In this document: piece after piece, positions 15,469-21,519 of the stretch | Layout: each line of letters begins with the position of its first letter | Position numbering within the stretch: the stretch's first letter is position 1 | NCBI GenBank assembly: GCA_910586555.1 | Contig: CAJUJY010000058.1 | Location: forward strand, 1-21,519 | Length of the DNA stretch: 21,519 nucleotides | Reading direction: 5' to 3' | DNA from: an uncultured Lachnospiraceae bacterium | Lineage (GTDB): Bacteria; Bacillota; Clostridia; Lachnospirales; Lachnospiraceae | Notes under the pieces: model-generated | Databases searched by the model: none | The model's input: only the letters and a program-made list of their open reading frames with translations | What the model was told of the DNA's origin: nothing | Program-made: the position numbers and the translations under genes

Positions 15469-16542
15469 ATGAAAAAAGTAGGATTTTTGACAAGTGGCGG
15501 CGACTGCCAGAGCCTGAATGCAACAATGAGGGGTGTAGCAAAAACTTTGTACCAGAGATATGATGATATTGAAATATATGGTATCTTAGAAGGGTATAAG
15601 GGGCTTATCTATGGCAATTACAGGAAGATGAAGCCAAGTGATTTTTCCGGGATACTTACAGAAGGCGGCACTATTATAGGGACTTCCAGGCAGCCATTTA
15701 AGAAAATGCGTGAACCTGATGAAAACGGCCTTGATAAAGTAAAGGCAATGAAAGACAATTATAAAAAATGGGGCCTTGACTGTCTTGTAATACTTGGCGG
15801 CAATGGTACGCATAAAACAGCTAACCTGCTTAGTGAAGAAGGCTGTAATGTAGTAACCCTGCCAAAGACTATTGATAATGATATCTGGGGTACTGACATT
15901 ACATTTGGCTTCCAGAGTGCAGTAAACATTGCAACAAATGCAATCGACTGCATACACACTACTGCTGCATCACATGGAAGGGTGTTTATTGTGGAAGTTA
16001 TGGGACATAAAGTAGGCTGGCTCACATTACATGCCGGCATTGCAGGTGGTGCAGATATAATACTTCTTCCAGAGATACCATATGATATTAATTCAGTAGT
16101 AAAAGCCCTTGAGAAAAGGAACAGGCAGGGCAAGAGGTTTTCAATACTTGCTGTTGCAGAGGGTGCTATTTCAAAAGAAGACGCAAAGCTTAGTAAAAAG
16201 GAGCTTAAGGCAAAAAGGCAGGAAAACCTTTATCCGTCAATATCATATAAGATTGGACAGGAGATACAGGAAAGGACAGGGCAGGAAGTACGAATTACTG
16301 TACCAGGCCATATGCAGCGCGGGGGTGAGCCATGCCCATATGACCGCGTGATTTCAAGCAGGCTTGGTTCAGCAGCAGCAAGGTTTATAATTGAAGGCAA
16401 GTTTGGTTATATGGCAGGCATTAAAAATAACGAAGTTATACCTGTACCACTTAGTGAAGTTGCAGGCAGGCTTAAAACAGTAAACCCTGATTCTTCTGTA
16501 ATAAAAGAAGCAAAGGGGCTTGGAATTTCTTTTGGTGATTAA
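15469..16542 (+). CDS. pfk: 6-phosphofructokinase, Gly/Lys active-site type
   Basis: A 357-residue PfkA-family enzyme phosphorylating fructose-6-phosphate. The N-terminal SGGDCQSLNA loop (9-18) and TEGGTIIGTSR (64-74) are in place. The phosphoryl-donor region reads LGGNGT (109-114) and LPKTIDNDI (131-139), followed by TTAASHGRVFIVEVMG and PGHMQRGG. By analogy with E. coli numbering, the GGDG aspartate is Asn112, the next residue is Gly113 (the ATP-type state) and Lys133 stands where ATP enzymes have Gly and PPi enzymes have Lys. Such mixed Gly/Lys enzymes exist in Actinobacteria and Clostridia and are usually ATP-dependent, but the donor cannot be settled by reading. It ends 2 bp before dnaX, so the two are one transcription unit. 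Confidence 0.9.
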   Translation: MKKVGFLTSGGDCQSLNATMRGVAKTLYQRYDDIEIYGILEGYKGLIYGNYRKMKPSDFSGILTEGGTIIGTSRQPFKKMREPDENGLDKVKAMKDNYKKWGLDCLVILGGNGTHKTANLLSEEGCNVVTLPKTIDNDIWGTDITFGFQSAVNIATNAIDCIHTTAASHGRVFIVEVMGHKVGWLTLHAGIAGGADIILLPEIPYDINSVVKALEKRNRQGKRFSILAVAEGAISKEDAKLSKKELKAKRQENLYPSISYKIGQEIQERTGQEVRITVPGHMQRGGEPCPYDRVISSRLGSAAARFIIEGKFGYMAGIKNNEVIPVPLSEVAGRLKTVNPDSSVIKEAKGLGISFGD

Positions 16543-16544
16543 TT

Positions 16545-18155
16545 ATGCCATATACAGCATTATACAGGAAGTTCCGCCCGTCAGGTTTTGAAAGTGTAAA
16601 AGGACAGGAACATATTGTTACAACTTTAAAGAATGAAGTGCAGACAGGACGCATAAACCATGCATACCTTTTCTGTGGTACAAGGGGGACAGGGAAGACT
16701 ACTGTGGCAAAAATACTTGCCAAAGCGGTTAATTGCGAGAACCCGGAAGATGGCAGCCCATGTAATAAATGCAGTATATGCCAGAAGATTAACAGGCAGG
16801 CTTCAATGAATGTAATAGAGATAGATGCGGCGTCAAATAATGGCGTCGCAAATATCAGGGAAATTATTGAAGAAGTGCAGTATTCACCAGCAGAGGGAAA
16901 GTATAAGGTATATATTATAGATGAAGTCCATATGCTTTCCACAGGTGCTTTTAATGCCCTGCTTAAAACACTTGAAGAACCACCGCCATATGTAATATTT
17001 ATACTTGCAACCACAGAAGCACATAAAATACCTGTTACGATATTATCAAGATGCCAGAGGTATGACTTTAAAAGGATACCAGTAGAAGTAATAGCATTAA
17101 GGCTTAAGGAACTTACAGATAAAGAAGGCATAGAAACAGAAGAAAAGGCACTTCTTTATATAGCAAGGGCAGCAGATGGTTCACTAAGGGATGCATTAAG
17201 CTTACTTGACCAGTGCATTGCATTTTACCCAGGGCAGAAACTTTCTTATAATAATACGCTTGAGGTGCTTGGTGCAGTTGATACAAGTGTATACAGCCAG
17301 ATGTTTAATTATATCATTAATTCAGATGCAATGGGCTGTATAAAACTAATTGACGGCATAATGATGGCAGGAAGGGATCTGCCCCAGTTTATAACAGAAC
17401 TTATATGGTATTTAAGGAACCTTCTTATAATAAGCTGTAATGGCGGCGAAGAAGGCATTATAGATGTTTCCATGGAACAGCTTACGGCTCTTAAGGAAGA
17501 TGCATTAAAGGCGGGCATGGAAGTTTTAACAAGGTATATCCATATACTTTCGGAGTTACAAGGCCAGATAAAATATGCTTCACAGAAGCGTGTACTGGCA
17601 GAAATCTGCTTTATAAAACTTTGTAAACCACAGATGGACACAGAACAGGATCTGGCATCAGTACTTACAAGACTTACCGCACTTGAAAACCAGATTAAAA
17701 ATATTATGGAGGATGGCATTGCTTTTAACACTGCAAACGGGCATAACAGCACAGCAGAAGATATTGCTGTTTCTGTCCCTGGCAGTACAGAGGATAAAAA
17801 AGGCAGTGAAGAAAAAGTTTTGCAGAAAGCTGTGCCAGAAGACATAAGGGAAGTAATAAAGAACTGGGATAAAATATTACAGCAGTGCAGCAGGGTGGAA
17901 CAGGATATGCTTTCTGGCATAAAGAAAATTTTATCAGAAAGCGGGGCACTTATGCTACAGTTTACCAATCCTGTAGATGAGGCATATTTTAAGCAGGAAG
18001 ACGGCAGGCAGCTTGAAGCACTTAAAACTGTTATAAGCAATATGACAGGAAAGGAAACAGAAGTGGAAACAAGGACTGTAACAGAAGAAGTTAATTCCCA
18101 GTTAACTGACTTGTCACAGTTAATCCATTTTGATAATATAGAATATATAGGTTGA
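16545..18155 (+). CDS. dnaX: DNA polymerase III subunit gamma/tau
   Basis: A 536-residue clamp-loader ATPase. The Walker A GTRGTGKTT lies at 45-53, with a zinc module of Cys64, Cys73, Cys76 and Cys79. Further motifs are AASNNGV, the DEVHMLS Walker B/sensor region at 126-132, LEEPPPYVIFILATTE and the SRC arginine-finger motif at 168-170. The C-terminal third (after about 370) is the divergent tau-like region that contacts polymerase and helicase. Length is close to Bacillus DnaX. It starts 2 bp after pfk without a strong ribosome binding site, so it probably depends on translational coupling. I found no slippery heptamer in the correct phase, so a separate short gamma product is not supported. 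The gene order dnaX-ybaB-recR downstream is conserved across bacteria. Confidence 0.96.
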   Translation: MPYTALYRKFRPSGFESVKGQEHIVTTLKNEVQTGRINHAYLFCGTRGTGKTTVAKILAKAVNCENPEDGSPCNKCSICQKINRQASMNVIEIDAASNNGVANIREIIEEVQYSPAEGKYKVYIIDEVHMLSTGAFNALLKTLEEPPPYVIFILATTEAHKIPVTILSRCQRYDFKRIPVEVIALRLKELTDKEGIETEEKALLYIARAADGSLRDALSLLDQCIAFYPGQKLSYNNTLEVLGAVDTSVYSQMFNYIINSDAMGCIKLIDGIMMAGRDLPQFITELIWYLRNLLIISCNGGEEGIIDVSMEQLTALKEDALKAGMEVLTRYIHILSELQGQIKYASQKRVLAEICFIKLCKPQMDTEQDLASVLTRLTALENQIKNIMEDGIAFNTANGHNSTAEDIAVSVPGSTEDKKGSEEKVLQKAVPEDIREVIKNWDKILQQCSRVEQDMLSGIKKILSESGALMLQFTNPVDEAYFKQEDGRQLEALKTVISNMTGKETEVETRTVTEEVNSQLTDLSQLIHFDNIEYIG

Positions 18156-18236
18156 AAAATATTACCAGTTAAGGTTTTGTATTAATGTTGTAACAGCCAG
18201 AAATTTATTATAAAAATATAATTGGAGGATTTTGTA

Positions 18237-18587
18237 ATGGCAAAACGCGGAGGTTTTCCAGGAGGCGCTATACCTGGCAATATGAACAATATTATGAAAC
18301 AGGCACAGCGTATGCAGAAACAGATGGAAGAAAAATCAAAGGAATTTGAGGACAAGGAATGGGAAGCAGCGGCTGGCGGAGGTGCTGTTAAAGTAAAAGT
18401 ATCAGGTAAAAAAGAAATACTTTCTGTAAAGCTTTCACCAGAAGTTGTTGACCCTGATGATATAGAAATGCTTGAAGATTTAATAGTAGCTGCCGCTAAT
18501 GAGGCACTCCGCAAAATGGAAGAAGAAAATGCAGCAATGATGCAGCAGCTTACAGGCGGCCTTGGTGGTCTTGGGGGATTATTTTAA
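18237..18587 (+). CDS. ybaB: YbaB/EbfC family nucleoid-associated protein
   Basis: A 116-residue DNA-binding protein. The ATG at 18237 is chosen because GGAGG at 18224-18228 is 8 nt upstream; an ATG at 18222 would sit inside that site. A Gly-rich start (KRGGFPGGAIPGN) precedes the NIMKQAQRMQKQMEE helix. The central strands carry AAAGGGAVKVKVSGKKEI and SVKLSPEVVDPDD, followed by the EDLIVAAANEALRK helix, and the tail is Gly/Leu-rich (TGGLGGLGGLF). It forms tweezer-like dimers in known homologues and coats DNA. It sits between dnaX (81 bp upstream) and recR (92 bp downstream), the classic arrangement. Confidence 0.95.
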   Translation: MAKRGGFPGGAIPGNMNNIMKQAQRMQKQMEEKSKEFEDKEWEAAAGGGAVKVKVSGKKEILSVKLSPEVVDPDDIEMLEDLIVAAANEALRKMEEENAAMMQQLTGGLGGLGGLF

Positions 18588-18679
18588 CAGTTACCAGTTA
18601 AAACCTCCCCGGCTTGCCGTGGATAGCAGCCAGAAGGTTAGAAAACTATTAAAACAAATTAAAATAACGGAGTGGCAGT

Positions 18680-19276
18680 ATGGAATTTTACAGTTCGCAG
18701 ATTACAAACCTTGTAGAACAGCTTTCAAAACTTCCAGGCATAGGGGCAAAGTCTGCACAAAGGCTTGCCTTCCATATAATAAATATGCCAAAGGAACAGG
18801 TTGTTACCCTTACAGCGGCTATTACAGATGCAAAGGCGAGAGTACGTTACTGCAAGGAGTGCTGTACATATACAGATAATGAACTCTGCCCTATATGCGC
18901 AAGCCCTAAGAGAAACCATAAATATATAATGGTGGTTGAAACCCCGGGGAATCTTGCAGCATATGAAAAGACAGGCAAATATGAAGGTGTATACCATGTG
19001 CTGCATGGTGCTATTTCACCAATGGCAGGCACAGGCCCTGATGATATAAGGCTTAGGGAACTTATGGCAAGGCTTAATGGTGATGTAGATGAAGTTATTG
19101 TTGCAACTAATAAAAACCTTGAAGGTGATACAACTGCCACATATATAAGCAAGCTTGTAAAACCACTGGGCATAAAGGTCAGCCGCATTGCAAGCGGGGT
19201 GCCTGCTGGCGGTGACCTTGAATATATTGATGAAGTAACTTTATACAGGGCACTGGAAGGAAGAACAGACATGTAA
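18680..19276 (+). CDS. recR: Recombination mediator RecR
   Basis: A 198-residue RecFOR-pathway protein that helps load RecA onto gapped DNA. GGAG at 18669-18672 is 7 nt before the ATG. The N-terminal helix-hairpin-helix is LSKLPGIGAKSAQRLAFHI (16-34). A four-cysteine zinc finger lies between Cys58 and Cys73 (YCKECCTYTDNELCPIC). The TOPRIM segment starts at about 81 (KYIMVVETPG), followed by GVYHVLHGAISPMAGTGPDD, and the C-terminal SRIASGVPAGGDLEYID is intact. Length is normal. Its last 12 codons overlap yyaC on the opposite strand, and its terminator stem starts inside those codons. Confidence 0.96.
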   Translation: MEFYSSQITNLVEQLSKLPGIGAKSAQRLAFHIINMPKEQVVTLTAAITDAKARVRYCKECCTYTDNELCPICASPKRNHKYIMVVETPGNLAAYEKTGKYEGVYHVLHGAISPMAGTGPDDIRLRELMARLNGDVDEVIVATNKNLEGDTTATYISKLVKPLGIKVSRIASGVPAGGDLEYIDEVTLYRALEGRTDM

Positions 19277-19831
19277 TTCTGTTCTTTTTTCTATTGCCTT
19301 TAAAATACCATGCGCAATAAATTCTGCGAGGTCTACTACTGTAGAAAGCTTTGTGGTCTGTAAAGTCAGGTGGCTGTTGGAATTAGATGAATTGACAATA
19401 CCTGTAATAAATGCATCACCAACACAGGGGAGCTTTTTATTAACACCAATGCCTGGGGAAAGCGGCCCGTGCCCGGAAGTAACATGGCCGATATGCTGCC
19501 TTACCCCAAGTGATGCATCTATAGCTATAATATAGGGATTTACTATTGTACTGTATATAAAATCAATCGTTTTGCCAAGGTTTTGTGCATGTACAGGTGA
19601 TGCAAGCGTGCCAAAAACAGGCAGGTTCTTTTTATTTTTCATAAGGATATGGCCAGTAACCGGGCCAAGACAGTCACCAGTTGCACGGTCTGATCCAATG
19701 CAAAGGAATACTATATTCTGGTTCTGGTTATAACATATTTCATAATGCCTGCTTATTGTATTTACAAATTTAGGAAAAGATGCAGAACGGTATATATTAA
19801 AATATTTTATTTCACTTGATATAGTTGACAT
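19241..19831 (-). CDS. yyaC: Spore protease-like protein YyaC (DUF1256)
   Basis: A 196-residue protein of the DUF1256/YyaC family, which shares the hydrogenase-maturation/GPR protease fold. The diagnostic stretch FLCIGSDRATGDCLGPVTG is at 42-60 (Asp48, Asp53), followed by PVHAQNL, a second acidic site in IIAIDASLG (Asp105) and SGHGPLSPG at 119-127. On the minus strand AGGAAGG lies 8 nt before the ATG. Homologues are restricted to endospore formers and their relatives. The last residues (TELHVCSSFQCPV) are encoded opposite the recR end and look non-conserved, so the overlap may result from a lost stop codon. In vivo substrate is unknown. Confidence 0.88.
   Translation of the reverse strand: MSTISSEIKYFNIYRSASFPKFVNTISRHYEICYNQNQNIVFLCIGSDRATGDCLGPVTGHILMKNKKNLPVFGTLASPVHAQNLGKTIDFIYSTIVNPYIIAIDASLGVRQHIGHVTSGHGPLSPGIGVNKKLPCVGDAFITGIVNSSNSNSHLTLQTTKLSTVVDLAEFIAHGILKAIEKRTELHVCSSFQCPV
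19261..19290 (+). terminator. recR terminator overlapping its own stop codon
   Basis: A 9-bp stem AAGAACAGA (19261-19269) / TCTGTTCTT (19278-19286) has the recR stop codon in its 8-nt loop and a T-run to 19290. It lies inside the 3' end of the convergent yyaC gene. In the reverse direction no T-run follows, so it should act mainly on recR. Confidence 0.75.
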
Positions 19832-19887
19832 ATATTAAGCCTTCCTTTTTGTTATATGCCTAAGTATGCCCCAGGTAAAAGACTTTT

Positions 19888-19916
19888 ATTCTATACAAGT
19901 CGAATTTTAGTGCCAA
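19888..19916 (-). promoter_or_regulatory. Promoter of yyaC
   Basis: On the minus strand, TTGGCA (19916-19911), a 17-bp spacer and TAGAAT (19893-19888), about 57 bp before the ATG. It reads as a sigma-A-type match; a forespore-type sequence is not obvious. Confidence 0.45.
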
Positions 19917-20028
19917 GATATAAGACTGCATGTCCTGCTTTCGACAAAAATGGCATATTTCCAGTGTTACAATTTTTTTATCCTTTGTTTATCAGGAAAT
20001 ATATTTGTTAGAAAGGGTTGTATGCATA

Positions 20029-21324
20029 ATGGAAAATAAGAGATTTGGTAACTTGGGTGAGTATGCTAAAGAGTCAGCGCATAAAGAGTATGTATATAGC
20101 CGTCTGCCAGAAAATATAAGGCAGATTGGTGAAACAAACGGAAGCCTCAGGATATACATAGAAGATTATGTAATGACATATATACACCAGATATTTACCG
20201 AGAAACATGAGAAGGCAATAGTTGTATTTCTTGGCAAAAAGGGCAGGGAAAAGGCAGCAGGCTGTGTATTTATTTATGGGGCCGTACAGGTGCAGTGTGA
20301 TGTTACAGAAGGGCCGAAAGAACTTACAGCCAATAAATGGAACCAGGTATACGAAGACATGAACGAAAATTTCCCAGGTGCACAGATGCTTGGATGGGGC
20401 TGCGGGGTAAGCATGTGGAACAGCAAAGCAGATGTTTCAGTAAGGCAGATACATGGAAAGTTTTTTAGTGAAAATGGTAAAATGCTGTATGTAACAGATA
20501 TGTCAGAAAAAGAAGAGAAAATTTTTTTATGGAACAATGGTGGTCTTTCGGAACAGCCAGGTTTTGTAGTTTACTATGAGAAAAACCCACAGATGCAGGA
20601 TTACATGCTAAAAAGAAAAGGCAAAAAAAGCATGGAAGCCGCTTATAAAGATAATGTTACTGAAAATATGCGGACTGTAATTAAGGAAAAAGAAGATATA
20701 AAAATAATTAAACCAAAACATATCAGTTATGCAGCAGCAGCAACAATGTTTATTATGATTATAGTAATAGGAAGCCTGCTGTATAAGAGCATGGACAAGA
20801 TTAAGTACCTTGAAGAAACAATAGCAGCAGTAGAAACTTATATGGGCACCAGTATGGTACAGCCCGTTATGACAGATAAAAGTTCAATACAGGAAGAAAA
20901 TGATAAAACTGGTAAAAATAAAACTAAAAAAACCAGCAATAAACAGGATGAAAACGGGAAAACAGCACCAGAAGGCAATGAAGCAGTTAAAGATAATACT
21001 ACTTTACAGCCACAAAATAATGATAATAATATTACAGCGGCACCATCTAAAACCACATCATCTGGCAATAGTAACAATGGAAAAAACAGCAGTAAAAACG
21101 GCAGCAGCTCCACTAATAAAAAGAGCAGCAACACAAAAAAGACAGTTGCATATAAAGGGAAATATGACAGCTATATTGTAAATGCAGGTGATACATTAAG
21201 CCAGATTGTATGGAAACAATACCATTCATTCTATTACCTTGATAAAGTGATGAAAGCAAACAATATAAAAGACTCCGATAAAATATATGAAGGTGACTGC
21301 ATAATATTGCCTGATTTTTCATAA
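20029..21324 (+). CDS. Membrane-anchored JAB/MPN-like (apparently inactive) LysM protein
   Basis: The ATG at 20029 is preferred, behind GAAAGGG at 20011-20017; an upstream in-frame ATG at 19930 would add 33 residues with no site. The 431-residue product has a cytoplasmic N-terminal domain (1-230), one membrane segment at about 234-252 (AAAATMFIMIIVIGSLLY), a Lys/Asn/Ser/Thr-rich linker (265-380) and a single C-terminal LysM at 382-431 (YIVNAGDTLSQIVWKQYH ... DCIILPDFS). LysM would bind peptidoglycan outside. The N-domain order resembles a JAB1/MPN fold: IVVFLGKKG strand, GCVFIYGAVQV strand, then GWGCGVSMWNSKADVS where active enzymes carry HSHPG...S..D. The two metal-binding histidines are replaced, so it would be a non-catalytic relative. 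I know similar JAB-like LysM proteins in Lachnospiraceae only from memory. Function is unknown; a cell-envelope linker is plausible. Confidence 0.75.
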   Translation: MENKRFGNLGEYAKESAHKEYVYSRLPENIRQIGETNGSLRIYIEDYVMTYIHQIFTEKHEKAIVVFLGKKGREKAAGCVFIYGAVQVQCDVTEGPKELTANKWNQVYEDMNENFPGAQMLGWGCGVSMWNSKADVSVRQIHGKFFSENGKMLYVTDMSEKEEKIFLWNNGGLSEQPGFVVYYEKNPQMQDYMLKRKGKKSMEAAYKDNVTENMRTVIKEKEDIKIIKPKHISYAAAATMFIMIIVIGSLLYKSMDKIKYLEETIAAVETYMGTSMVQPVMTDKSSIQEENDKTGKNKTKKTSNKQDENGKTAPEGNEAVKDNTTLQPQNNDNNITAAPSKTTSSGNSNNGKNSSKNGSSSTNKKSSNTKKTVAYKGKYDSYIVNAGDTLSQIVWKQYHSFYYLDKVMKANNIKDSDKIYEGDCIILPDFS

Positions 21325-21350
21325 TGCACAGGTAACACTAAATAAAAATT

Positions 21351-21385
21351 ATACCCTGTTTAATATGGCAGGGTATTTTATTTTT
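21351..21385 (+). terminator. Terminator of the LysM protein gene
   Basis: An 8-bp stem ATACCCTG (21351-21358) / CAGGGTAT (21369-21376) with a 10-nt loop is followed by a T-rich tail. It lies 26 bp after the stop. The remaining bases to 21519 are A/T rich with no supported gene. Confidence 0.8.
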
Positions 21386-21519
21386 ATAAAAAATATATCT
21401 ATGAAAGTTATAGTATTATAGTTATTAGGATATAGTTCATGTTTGTTTCATAAATTTTTAATTGTGTGTAAACAAAAGATAATTTATAGTTATCCTGCAT
21501 TGGGGTTGTGTATATACTA

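Noticed and set aside
17790..17805. A-run in dnaX as a programmed frameshift site
   Set aside because: The A6 run is not in the phase required for an A-AAA-AAG type slip, and the -1 frame would not re-pair well.
17309..18040. 243-codon reverse frame within dnaX
   Set aside because: Ser/Cys/Pro-rich antisense translation with no start signal; shadow of dnaX.

Overview
The window looks like a chromosomal piece of a low-GC, anaerobic, spore-lineage Firmicute, most likely a member of the Lachnospiraceae. This rests on strongly A/T-biased coding sequence, AGGAGG-type ribosome binding sites, a SleB-type cortex hydrolase, a YyaC/DUF1256 spore protease-like protein, a BspA/LRR_5-type surface protein with a Lys-rich C-terminus, and the dnaX-ybaB-recR block. 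All family calls come from reading motifs; no database search was possible.

Layout: (a) 1-1184, a secreted SleB-family wall hydrolase with a clear promoter and terminator. (b) 1242-4740, a self-contained two-gene unit: a promoter followed at once by a 68-bp near-perfect dyad, an ORC/Cdc6-like or STAND-like AAA ATPase, and an overlapping TPR protein with eight 42-residue repeats and an uncharacterised N-terminal domain. It ends in a long inverted repeat shared with the convergent gene. (c) 4757-7080, a leftward soluble hybrid histidine kinase (two PAS-like regions, HisKA, HATPase, receiver). (d) 7081-8518, gene-poor and decayed: a broken PD-(D/E)XK (Rpn-like) nuclease/transposase remnant and a second unrecognised remnant. 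(e) 8519-10042, a secreted repeat-rich surface protein with a C-terminal LRR_5-like domain. (f) 10043-10214, a GC-rich, highly structured non-coding element that folds as a four-way junction. (g) 10253-12825, a dCache chemoreceptor followed by a flavin-binding lipoprotein. (h) 12839-16542, glycogen phosphorylase, a 59-codon membrane-protein ORF, and a phosphofructokinase of the Gly/Lys type. (i) 16545-19290, dnaX, ybaB and recR. (j) 19241-19831, leftward yyaC, overlapping recR tail-to-tail. (k) 20029-21385, a membrane protein with an apparently inactivated JAB/MPN-like cytoplasmic domain and an extracellular LysM domain.

How the parts work together: glgP and pfk are a glycogen-to-glycolysis pair running directly into the replication/repair set dnaX-ybaB-recR. 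The chemoreceptor and flavolipoprotein form an envelope sensory pair. The ATPase/TPR unit resembles NTPase-plus-TPR signalling or conflict modules and, with the four-way-junction element, is the best candidate for something undescribed. The rest is ordinary core or envelope function.
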